Below are positions 17,714 through 27,498 of a DNA stretch of 49,342 nucleotides, in pieces. Origin of the DNA: Asaia bogorensis (GTDB lineage Bacteria > Pseudomonadota > Alphaproteobacteria > Acetobacterales > Acetobacteraceae); the NCBI GenBank assembly GCA_943333505.2, contig CALQTN020000031.1, positions 1-49,342 on the forward strand, written 5' to 3'. The notes under the pieces were generated by a model. The model had not been told where the DNA came from. It did no database searches and saw only the letters and a program-made list of their open reading frames with translations. Position 1 is the first letter of the stretch; the number at the start of each line of letters is the position of its first letter. The translations under genes were made by a program, and so were the position numbers.

Positions 17714-18858
17714 CCGACGCGCTCTACATCACCGGCGTGGCCGAAACCGCGTTGGGCGAGGTCGCTGGTGAGAACGAGCTGTCGATGGTCGCCAAGGCAA
17801 CCCGCGAAGCCCTCGCCGAGGCCGGCCTGAAGCGCCGCGACATCGATGGCCTGTTCGTCAACTACATGGGCGAGGAAGGCAGCGTGCAGGTCGCCGAATA
17901 CCTCGGCATCCAACCGCGCTTCTCCGATTCCTCCGACCTCGGCGGCGCCGCCTTCGAGGCCCAGGTCCATCATGCCATGGCCGCCATCCGCGCCGGCTTT
18001 TGCGAGGTCGCCCTGATCGCCTATGCCTCGCGCCAGCGCAGCCGCCGTGCCCGCTCGCTGTCCGGCTCCCCCCCGGTGATGGGCGTGCCGATTATGCACC
18101 AGCTCGAAGTGCCGTACGGCCTGCCCAGCCCGATCGGCCGCTACGCCATGATCGCCGCCCGCCACATGCACCAGTTCGGCACCACCCGCGCCCACCTCGC
18201 TGAAATCGCCGTCGCCGCCCGCCTCTGGGCGCAGAAGAACCCCAAGGCCTGGAGCCGCGACCCCCTCAGCATCGACGACGTCCTCAACGCCCGCCCGATC
18301 GCCGAGCCGCTGCATCGCAACGACATCTGCCTGGTCACTGACGGCGGCGGCGCCGTCATCGTCACCACGGCGGGCCGCGCCCGCGACGCAGCGAAACGCC
18401 CGATCCGCATCCTCGGCGCCGCCGAAAGCCACACCCATTGGCACATCAGCCAGATGCCGGACCTGACAGTCTCCGCCGGCGCAAAATCCGGCCCCGAAGC
18501 CTTCGCCATGGCCGGCATCACGGCCGCGGACGTGGACATCTTTCAGCCCTATGACAGCTTCACCATCACCGTGCTCCTGGCCCTGGAAGACCTCGGCTTC
18601 TGCAAGAAGGGCGAAGGCGGCCCCTTCGTCGCCGAGGGCCATCTCCGCCCCGGCGGCAAGCTGCCCTCCATGACCTCCGGCGGCGGCCTCTCCTACAATC
18701 ACCCTGGCGCCCTCGGCCTGTTGCTGCTGATCGAGGCGGTCCGGCAACTGCGTGGCGAGGCTGGCGACCGCCAGGTGGCGAACGCAAAAATCGGCGTCGC
18801 CCACGGCGTCGGCGGCCTGCTATCCACCGCCGGCACCGTCGTCCTGGCACGCGAATAG
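17710..18858 (+). CDS. thiolase-fold protein without the nucleophilic cysteine
   Basis: 382 aa protein of the SCP2/Ltp thiolase-like group. The place of the active-site CxSG motif reads SDLGGAAF (residues 75-82), so the acyl-accepting Cys of true thiolases is missing. Two tyrosines, Y281 in QPYDSF and Y329 in LSYNHPGA, sit about where the catalytic tyrosines of the steroid retro-aldolase Ltp2 are, and the neighbouring DUF35 gene encodes the kind of partner Ltp2 needs. I therefore infer a CoA-ester retro-aldolase rather than a beta-ketothiolase. The substrate is unknown. The start overlaps the ligase stop; the DUF35 gene begins 12 bp downstream. Confidence 0.85.
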   Translation: MTDALYITGVAETALGEVAGENELSMVAKATREALAEAGLKRRDIDGLFVNYMGEEGSVQVAEYLGIQPRFSDSSDLGGAAFEAQVHHAMAAIRAGFCEVALIAYASRQRSRRARSLSGSPPVMGVPIMHQLEVPYGLPSPIGRYAMIAARHMHQFGTTRAHLAEIAVAARLWAQKNPKAWSRDPLSIDDVLNARPIAEPLHRNDICLVTDGGGAVIVTTAGRARDAAKRPIRILGAAESHTHWHISQMPDLTVSAGAKSGPEAFAMAGITAADVDIFQPYDSFTITVLLALEDLGFCKKGEGGPFVAEGHLRPGGKLPSMTSGGGLSYNHPGALGLLLLIEAVRQLRGEAGDRQVANAKIGVAHGVGGLLSTAGTVVLARE

Positions 18859-18870
18859 GGAGGCACGGCC

Positions 18871-19260
18871 ATGAGCGACCGTATGCAGATCGACGACCCC
18901 GTCCTCTGGCCGTACTGGGAAGGCGCCCAGCGCCACGCCCTCCTGGTCCAGCGCTGCCGGGCCTGCGGTCACCACCAGCACTACCCCCGCCCCTTCTGCT
19001 TGTCCTGCGACCACGACGCACTGGACTGGGTAGAGGTATCCGGGCGCGGGATGGTCCATTCCCTGACCACCGTCCACATCCAGCTTCTTCCGGAGCTCAA
19101 GCCCCCCTACCAGGTCGCGCTCATTGACCTCGACGAAGGCCCCCGCCTGGTGGCCGGCATTGAAGGCGCCGCGTGCGCCATCGGCGACCAGGTCTCGGTC
19201 GTCTGGCGCGACCGCGAGGGTTTGCCACCCCTGCCCAACTTCACCAAGGTGGCGCGATGA
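18871..19260 (+). CDS. zinc-ribbon/OB-fold protein (DUF35)
   Basis: 129 aa protein with an N-terminal rubredoxin-like zinc ribbon (C29, C32, C43 and C46 in CRACG and CLSC) followed by an OB-fold domain (VEVSGRGMVHSLTTVH). DUF35 proteins pair with thiolase-like enzymes and are thought to bind the CoA part of the substrate, as in ChsH2 with Ltp2 in steroid side-chain breakdown. Position straight after the thiolase gene fits that. GGGAGGC lies before the start. The stop overlaps the start of the dehydrogenase (ATGA). Confidence 0.9.
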   Translation: MSDRMQIDDPVLWPYWEGAQRHALLVQRCRACGHHQHYPRPFCLSCDHDALDWVEVSGRGMVHSLTTVHIQLLPELKPPYQVALIDLDEGPRLVAGIEGAACAIGDQVSVVWRDREGLPPLPNFTKVAR

Positions 19261-20000
19261 CCGATTTCTTCCCCGTCGTCGGCATTGTCGGCGCCGGCAT
19301 CATGGGTACCCAGATCGCCCAGGTGATCGCCACCGCCGGCTGCGAAGTCCGGCTCTACGATGCTGACGCAGCGCAACTGCCGGCCGCGATGGACAGCATC
19401 GAGAACGGCCGCTTCGGCCTGCGCCGTGCCGTCGGTCGCGGCAAGCTCACACCCGAGCAGTTGCACGCCACCCTGGCCCGGATCCGCCCCGTGACCACGT
19501 TGGCCGAAGCGGTTTGCAACGCCGGTCTCACCGTCGAAGCCGTCCCCGAAGACCTCGACCTCAAGTGCCGCGTCTTTCGCCAGATGGACGAACTCGCCCC
19601 GCCCCGCGCCATCCTCACCTCCAACTCGGCCGGCCTGCCCATCACCGCCCTGGCCTACGCCACGGGGCGCCCCGGCCAGGTTGTGGGCTGGCACTGGGCC
19701 CAGCCCTGCGCCGTCATGCGTATGGCCGAGATCGTCCGTGCCCCCAGCACCACGGATGAAACCGTCACCATCGTCAGCGACCTCGCCCGAAGCTGCGGCA
19801 AGAACCCGGTGGTGGTGAAAGACCAGCCGGAACACTGGGGCTACGTCGCCAACCGCATCAACGCCGCGGTGCGCCGCGAGGCCCGCCGCGTGGTCGACGA
19901 AGGCATCTGCACCGAGGCAGAGGTTGATACCCTGATGAAGGATTGCTTCCGTTGGCCGATGGGCCCATTCGAACTGTGGGGCGGCCGCACGCTCAAATAG
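19257..20000 (+). CDS. 3-hydroxyacyl-CoA dehydrogenase, C-terminally shortened
   Basis: 247 aa. The NAD-binding N-terminal domain is complete: VVGIVGAGIMGTQIAQ, then the conserved EAVPEDLDLK and ILTSNSAGLPI. The C-terminal dimerisation domain begins (GYVANRINAAVRREARRVVD, CFRWPMGPFEL) but stops after WGGRTLK. Relatives of this type run about 280-320 residues, so some 35 or more residues are missing and stability is doubtful. It would oxidise 3-hydroxyacyl-CoA to 3-oxoacyl-CoA. It is translationally coupled to the DUF35 gene. The loss fits decay of the inserted segment. Confidence 0.8.
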   Translation: MTDFFPVVGIVGAGIMGTQIAQVIATAGCEVRLYDADAAQLPAAMDSIENGRFGLRRAVGRGKLTPEQLHATLARIRPVTTLAEAVCNAGLTVEAVPEDLDLKCRVFRQMDELAPPRAILTSNSAGLPITALAYATGRPGQVVGWHWAQPCAVMRMAEIVRAPSTTDETVTIVSDLARSCGKNPVVVKDQPEHWGYVANRINAAVRREARRVVDEGICTEAEVDTLMKDCFRWPMGPFELWGGRTLK

Positions 20001-20137
20001 CCCTGGCAAATAGCCCCGACCACCTGCCAGGCCGCGTCGAACGTCCCCGATCCGCAAATGCGCGGTTCCCAAGCGACCGTTTTCTGTTCTACGCTTATTG
20101 TGAAGCCGCGCAGGCGGCGCATCAGGGAGCAAAAGAT

Positions 20138-20304
20138 ATGATCTCCGGCATCCGCAAATGGCGGGCACTGGCCCTGGCCGCAGCGGGGTTGCTGTTCGCC
20201 CTGCCAGCCCTGGCGCAGACCGCCAGTCCCCAGGCCAAGAAGAGCGGCACACTGATCCACGCCCACGTTTCTGGCATCGACCATTTCGACCCGGCCGCCA
20301 TACA
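20138..20304 (+). pseudogene. ABC substrate-binding protein, N-terminal remnant
   Basis: A good ribosome binding site (CAGGGAGCAAAAGAT) precedes MISGIRKWRALALAAAG, an intact signal peptide ending in ALAQ, and the first mature residues KKSGTLIHAHVSGIDHFDP, typical of peptide-type binding proteins. The frame then enters the epimerase half-gene and stops at 20320. Only about 55 residues remain, so it cannot bind a solute, though a secreted stub could still be made. It forms the right end of the inserted segment. Confidence 0.75.
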
Positions 20305-20565
20305 AAGATCGAGGTTATAGCGCTGGATATCGGCCCACCCGGTATCCGGCGCCGGCCGACCGGCAAGGTGGATGACCGCGTCCACCCCGGCGAACTGTTC
20401 TACCTAAGCGTCATTCCACAGCGATAGATCGGCTTCCAGGATGGCCGGATCGCCGGCGCTCGTGACATCAAGCAAGCGCAAATTCCAGTCCAGTGCGGTA
20501 AAATGGGCACGAAGTTTGGTGCCGATATTGCCGCCGGCACCGGTTATCAGAATTGTCTTGGTCAT
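20305..20565 (-). pseudogene. NAD-dependent epimerase/dehydratase, N-terminal part of split gene
   Basis: Minus-strand reading starts MTKTILITGAGGNIGTKLR, a classic Rossmann NAD-binding start with TGAGGNIG, and continues through LRLLDVTSAGDPA and GVDAVIHLAGRPAPD to RYNLDL, where homology ends at the insertion edge. An in-frame TAG interrupts it after LSLWNDA, at about codon 54. The rest of the gene is at 15225-15779. Both the split and the stop codon show that it is dead. It lies 156 bp downstream of the dipeptide transporter ATPase gene on the same strand and was probably the last gene of that operon. Confidence 0.88.
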
Positions 20566-20721
20566 GGCTGAAACGACCCGTTGATGAAGGAACCATCACG
20601 CACCTCAAGCCCCGGGGCCGGGCGTGGTGGTGGCCACCCGGACGGTGCTGCCTCTGGTCCCGTGTGCTGCGTCGCCCGTGCCTGATGTCTCAATGACCTG
20701 ACGAACATGGCAACCCATCGC

Positions 20722-22726
<2,005 letters not shown>

Positions 22727-22743
<17 letters not shown>

Positions 22744-23593
22744 GCGGGTCGAGCCAGTCGCGGATGCCGTCACCGACAAAATTAAACCCCATCACCACGG
22801 ATAGAATGGCAATGCCTGGAAAGGTCGCCACCCACCATTGCTGCACCAGTTCGCGGCCCTCGGCCACCATCGCCCCCCATTCGGCAGTCGGCGGCACGAC
22901 ACCAAGGCCGAGAAACGACAGCCCGGCAAAGACCAGGATGGCATGGCCGAGATCGAGCGTGACCAGCACGATCAGCGGGCCGACGGCATTGGGGATGATC
23001 TGTCGGCCCAGGATATGCACCGGGCCGAACCCGACCGACTGGGCGGCCTCGACATATTCGAGGGAGCGCTGGGTGATCACCAGACTGCGCGCGAGGCGTG
23101 CGAATTTCGGCCACCACACCACCAGCATGGCAATCACAGTGTTGACCGTGCCGATCCCCAACGCCGCCGCAATCGCCATCGCCAGCACAATCGGCGGGAA
23201 GCAGAATACCAGGTCGGTGACCCGCATCAGCGCTTCTTCGGCCCAGCCACGCGCGTAGGCCGCCACCGCGCCGAGCAGCGTGCCGAACAACCCGCCCAGC
23301 AGCACCACCACCAGGCCGACGGCGAGCGATACCCGGGCGCCATAGATAATCCGGGTGAAGACATCCCGCCCAAGCGCATCGGTCCCCAGCCAATGGAGCG
23401 ACGACGGCGGCTTCAACCGGTTCACCACATTGACCAGATAAGGATCATGCGGGGTGACCAGCGGCGCGAAAATGGCGGCCAGCACCCAGGCTATCACGAT
23501 CGCCGCCCCTGCCGCGGCAAGCCCGTAGCGACGCCACCAGCGTCGGGCTGGCGATGCCATACGGGGCATTTCGATGGCGGACGACAGGCTCAT
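22727..23593 (-). CDS. dipeptide-type ABC permease (DppC)
   Basis: 288 aa inner-membrane protein with about six membrane segments, the first at residues 24-45 after a basic N-terminus (RRWWRRYG). It has the DppC-type periplasmic segment HWLGTDALGRDVFTRIIYGA and the cytoplasmic EAA loop YVEAAQSVGFGPVHILG, which docks on the ATPase. The start overlaps the stop of the other permease (ATGA). With its partner it forms the channel of a peptide, opine or nickel-type importer. Confidence 0.93.
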
Positions 23594-24603
23594 TTCTTGA
23601 GCACGCGCGGATCGAGCATCGCGTAGGACAGATCGACGAGGAAGTTCACCAACACGAATACGGCCGCCACGATGGCGGTGATCGCCATGATCGCGGGAAA
23701 ATCCACCGACACCGCGCTGCGAAACGTGTAGCGCCCCAGGCCTGGCCACGAAAATACGGTTTCCGTCATCACCGCCCCGGTCAGCAGATTGGCATAGGCA
23801 AGCCCGCCCAAGGTCACCACCGGCAGCATCGCATTGGGCAGCGCGTGGCCGGTGATCACCACCCGCGCAAGCAGGCCCTTGGCGCGCGCCACTCGGACAT
23901 AATCCTGGCTCAGCGCTTCGAGCATCGCGGCCCGCGTGGTGCGGGTGATCAGCCCGATCGTGGCGCTGGCGAGCACAATGCTTGGCAGCACCAGATGGGC
24001 GGCGGCATCGTGGAAGGTTTCCCAATCGCCTGTGATGATCGTGTCGATCAGCAGCATTCCGGTAATCCGGTCGGGCGCGAAGGCAATCGGGTCAAGCCGG
24101 CCCGTGCCCGGCGCCCAGCCCAGATAGCCATAGAAAATCGCCAGCATGATGAAGGCGAGCCAGAATGTCGGCGCCGACACCCCGATCAGGGCGACCGCCC
24201 GCGCGAGGTGATCCACCCAGCTATCGCGCCGCACCGCCGCGATAATGCCGAGCGGCAGGCCGATCAGCAGCGACAGCAGGAAGGCGATGGTCGCAAGCTC
24301 GATCGTCGCCGGCGCATAGTCGATGATATCGGCCATCACCGCACGGCGCGACGAAATCGAGCGGCCAAAATCGCCATGCGCCAGCCGCTGCAGAAAGCGC
24401 CAATATTGCTCCCACAGTGGCTTGTCGAGGCCGTAAAGCGCCCGGAACGCGCTGACCGCCGCCGGATCGGACGCTTGTTCGTCGCCCAGCGCCGCCAAGG
24501 CCGGATCTCCGGGGATGGTGTTCGCGATCAGGAACACCACCAATGTTGCCAGCAGGACAAGCACGATGGACGTCGCCAGCCGGGAGAAAACGTAGCGGAT
24601 CAT
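23590..24603 (-). CDS. dipeptide-type ABC permease (DppB)
   Basis: 337 aa with the DppB pattern: an N-terminal membrane helix (MIRYVFSRLATSIVLVLLAT), then the periplasmic stretch NTIPGDPALAALG, and about five more helices. The EAA loop (YVRVARAKGLLARVVI) lies in the second half and the typical C-terminus is NFLVDLSYAMLDPRV. It is the second gene of the minus-strand importer operon, after the binding protein (16 bp gap) and coupled to DppC by ATGA. Confidence 0.93.
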   Translation of the reverse strand: MIRYVFSRLATSIVLVLLATLVVFLIANTIPGDPALAALGDEQASDPAAVSAFRALYGLDKPLWEQYWRFLQRLAHGDFGRSISSRRAVMADIIDYAPATIELATIAFLLSLLIGLPLGIIAAVRRDSWVDHLARAVALIGVSAPTFWLAFIMLAIFYGYLGWAPGTGRLDPIAFAPDRITGMLLIDTIITGDWETFHDAAAHLVLPSIVLASATIGLITRTTRAAMLEALSQDYVRVARAKGLLARVVITGHALPNAMLPVVTLGGLAYANLLTGAVMTETVFSWPGLGRYTFRSAVSVDFPAIMAITAIVAAVFVLVNFLVDLSYAMLDPRVLKK

Positions 24604-24619
24604 CCCGCGCGTGCGATTG

Positions 24620-26224
24620 TCACGGGCGCGCCTTTTCGAGTTCGACCTGATAGCCGGCAGCGGTCAGCGGGAAGGTCTTGGCGGTATCGCGCACCACGGT
24701 CTGGTAGATCGGCTGGAACAGGATTATCAGGTGCGAAACCTCAACCATCCGGCGTTGATACTCGATCCACATCGCTTCCTGTTTAACGAGGTCCTGCTCG
24801 AGCGTCGCGTCCTTCACCAGCTTGACAATATCGGCCGGCGGCGTCCAGCGCAGCCGTCCTGCGACGCGTTCGGTGGTCGAGGTTGCCCACGAGAATTGCC
24901 GCACCCCGGCCGGGTTCCAGAACGTTAGCACGGCGGTGGATTTGGCGGTGGTGTACTGGGTGCGCAAATTCACCTGATCCATCGGGTTCAGCTTCATGCG
25001 AATGCCAACCCTGGCGAGATCGGCTTGCAGCTTCTGGGCCAGAACCGAATAGGACAGCCCGCTGACCGCAGCGTTGCCATAGCTCACCTCGAACTCGAAC
25101 CCGTCCGGGAAGCCGGCCTTCTGCAGCAGCATGCGGGCGCGGTCGAGATTTTGCTGCGGCCCGATATCGCGGGTGGTTTTCTCGGTCGAGCCGAGCAACC
25201 CGATCGGAAGGAAATGGGCGCAGCGTGTGGCGACGCCGCCGAGCAGATTGTCGCGGATGCCGTCATAATCAATCGCCGCCGCGATGGCCTGGCGGGCTTC
25301 CTGGACCGCCAGCGCCTTGTTGAGTTCACCCGAGGTGGTGAGCCCGAGATAGACGAAATCGAGGCTCGCCAGTCCTTCGACGCGCAGACCCGCCTGGCCT
25401 TTGAGGGTCTGGATCTGTTCGGGAATCAGGTTGAAGGCGGCATCAATGTCCCCGCGTTGAACGGCGAGCAACTGGGCCGCGCTTTCGCTCATATGGCGGA
25501 TCAGGATGCGTTCGAAGCCGGGCGTGCCGCCATAATAATGCGGGTTGCGCACCAGTTGGATCTGCTGGTTGCGCTGCCAGCCCGTCAACCGATAGGCACC
25601 GGCGCCCGCGGAGTTGTCGTTCAGCCACGCGGTTGCCTTGTCGGTCGTGTTGGCGTCAACCGCCGACGTCCCTCCCTGGGCTTCGACAATTTTGCGCTCC
25701 AGAATTCCGTTGGTGGTGGATGCCAAAGCCCCCAGCACCGGCTCACCAGGTTCGATCATGAAGATGTCAACCGTACGGGGATCAACAACGGCGACACGGT
25801 CGATGTTGGCGTTATAGAGCGCCGGCTGATCCTTGAGGTGCTTGACCCGATCGAGGGTCCATTTCACGTCATCGGCGGTCACCAGATTGCCGCTGGCGAA
25901 TTTGGCCTCGCGCAGTTTGATCCGTAACGCCTTGCCATCTGCGGTGCGTGACCAGGATTCCGCCAGGGCCGGAATGGCATCGTAGTAATTGCCGACCGCG
26001 AAGGTCACCAGCGACGCATAGGCGGCATTCAACGTCATCGGCGGGGTGTACTGCGCCATCCGGCCCGGATCGAGGCTGATTGTGTCGCTGATATCGACGC
26101 CGAGCACCAAAGTGTTGCGACGGGCCTGGGCATGCACACGCTCCGGGAGACCCGCAGCCAAGGCGGCACCGCCGGCGCCAAGGAGAAGGGCGAGTTCACG
26201 GCGACTGATCCATCCGTTCGACAT
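24620..26224 (-). CDS. peptide-type ABC substrate-binding protein (SBP_bac_5)
   Basis: 534 aa. The N-terminus SRRELALLLGAGGAALAAGL looks like a twin-arginine signal, so it may be exported folded through Tat; most relatives use Sec. The mature part has the family pattern: TISLDPGRMAQYTPP, ASGNLVTADDVKWTLDRV, RMLLQKAGFPDGFEFEV. The start follows CGGGAGAGAAATT; the frame is open upstream but without a signal. It is the first gene of the importer operon, followed by DppB, DppC and the fused ATPase. The ligand is not predictable. Confidence 0.9.
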   Translation of the reverse strand: MSNGWISRRELALLLGAGGAALAAGLPERVHAQARRNTLVLGVDISDTISLDPGRMAQYTPPMTLNAAYASLVTFAVGNYYDAIPALAESWSRTADGKALRIKLREAKFASGNLVTADDVKWTLDRVKHLKDQPALYNANIDRVAVVDPRTVDIFMIEPGEPVLGALASTTNGILERKIVEAQGGTSAVDANTTDKATAWLNDNSAGAGAYRLTGWQRNQQIQLVRNPHYYGGTPGFERILIRHMSESAAQLLAVQRGDIDAAFNLIPEQIQTLKGQAGLRVEGLASLDFVYLGLTTSGELNKALAVQEARQAIAAAIDYDGIRDNLLGGVATRCAHFLPIGLLGSTEKTTRDIGPQQNLDRARMLLQKAGFPDGFEFEVSYGNAAVSGLSYSVLAQKLQADLARVGIRMKLNPMDQVNLRTQYTTAKSTAVLTFWNPAGVRQFSWATSTTERVAGRLRWTPPADIVKLVKDATLEQDLVKQEAMWIEYQRRMVEVSHLIILFQPIYQTVVRDTAKTFPLTAAGYQVELEKARP

Positions 26225-26412
26225 AATTTCTCTCCCGCAAGTGGGCTCTGCTTGGCCCGTTTGGAGGCAGCCTGACACAGCAAGCAGGTCAGGAGAAGCC
26301 CTGTTTTTCTCAATACCAAGGGGAACCTTTGCCCGATGCAATGGACAGGTCCAACGACCCAGCGTATTAATCAAAGAAATAACATCGATTGCCGGGAAGA
26401 ATTGTCCAAGCG

Positions 26413-27498
26413 ATGGAAAAACAGACGAAGAATAGCGCATTGCACGGCGGGATAGACTGCGACGTTCATCCCGCGCTGCCCAGCATGGCGGCGCTACTGC
26501 CCTATCTTGATCCTTATTGGCAGGAACAGGTTACCGTGCGCGGGATTGACGGGCTCGATCTGTCCAGTTTCCCGACCCAGATGGACGCGCATGGCCGGCC
26601 CGATTGGCGGCAGGCAGGGCAAAAGCCGGGCAGTTCGCTCGATCTGTTGCGCCGCGACGCGCTTGACGGGTTCGGCTCGCAACTCGCAATCTGCAATCCG
26701 CTTTATGGTGTGCTGGCGATTTATAACGAGCATTTCGCCGCCGCCGTCGCGCGGGCGATGAACGACTGGATCGTGGCGGAATGGCTCGACCGCGAACCGC
26801 GGCTGCGCGCCTCCATCACCGTTGCCGCACAGAACGCCGAATATGCGGTTGACGAGATCGAACGCCGCGCCGGCGATAAGCGTTTCGTGCAGGTGATGCT
26901 GCTGTCCCAGGACGATGTCCCGCTCGGCAACCGACGCTACTGGCCGATTTACGCAGCCGCCGAGCGCCATGGCCTGACCATCGGCGTCCATGCCGGCAGC
27001 ACCTACCGCCATGCCATCACATCGAATGGCTGGCCGTCCTACTACCTCGAAGACTACGCCGCCCACGCCCAGGGCTTTCAGTCCAACCTGCTGAGCCTGG
27101 TGCATGAAGGCGTGTTCGCGAAGTTCCCCGGCCTGAAGGTCGTGTTCATCGAAAGTGGCTTCACCTGGCTGCCGACTTTCATGTGGCGGGCCAACAAGAC
27201 TTGGCGTGGGGTGCGCGCCGAAGTGCCGTGGGTGGACCGTCCGCCCAGCGACATCATCCGCGACCATGTCCGCTTCACTCTGCAACCGACCGATGCGCCG
27301 CCAACTGGCGCCGACATGGAACGGGTGCTGGAGCAGATCGGTAGCGATGACATGCTGTTGTTTTCCACCGACTACCCACATTGGCAGTTTGACGGTGATA
27401 ATGTCTGGCCGGCGGGGTTTTCTGACGCGCTCAAACAGCGCGTGCTGGTCGATAATCCGCGCAACGCGTATCCAAGGTTGAAGGAGGCTCTGCAATGA
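26413..27498 (+). CDS. amidohydrolase 2 family protein (ACMSD-like), first of pair
   Basis: 361 aa TIM-barrel enzyme of the amidohydrolase_2 group, which includes decarboxylases and lactonases. Metal-site features: DCDVH (D15, D17, H19), the mid-barrel His in TIGVHAGS, and FSTDYPHW with the conserved Asp near the C-terminus. Cytoplasmic. The ATG giving MEKQTKN is preferred; an in-frame start eight codons upstream also exists. The stop overlaps the next amidohydrolase (ATGA). It opens the long plus-strand run toward two ABC importers, so it may act on an imported compound. The reaction (decarboxylation or hydrolysis) is not known. Confidence 0.87.
   Translation: MEKQTKNSALHGGIDCDVHPALPSMAALLPYLDPYWQEQVTVRGIDGLDLSSFPTQMDAHGRPDWRQAGQKPGSSLDLLRRDALDGFGSQLAICNPLYGVLAIYNEHFAAAVARAMNDWIVAEWLDREPRLRASITVAAQNAEYAVDEIERRAGDKRFVQVMLLSQDDVPLGNRRYWPIYAAAERHGLTIGVHAGSTYRHAITSNGWPSYYLEDYAAHAQGFQSNLLSLVHEGVFAKFPGLKVVFIESGFTWLPTFMWRANKTWRGVRAEVPWVDRPPSDIIRDHVRFTLQPTDAPPTGADMERVLEQIGSDDMLLFSTDYPHWQFDGDNVWPAGFSDALKQRVLVDNPRNAYPRLKEALQ

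Larger units (their letters stand above)
15780..20304. other. inserted segment splitting an epimerase gene
   Basis: About 4.5 kb lies between the two halves of one epimerase gene. All its genes are on the opposite strand to that gene. By eye its codons end in C more often than those of the flanks. Contents in order: binding-protein C-terminal remnant, ligase-end relic, acyl-CoA ligase, cysteine-less thiolase, DUF35 protein, shortened dehydrogenase, binding-protein N-terminal remnant. No transposase, integrase, terminal inverted repeat or clear target duplication was seen at either edge. The edges are placed by protein reading and may be off by several bases. An assembly join is the alternative explanation. 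Confidence 0.75.
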
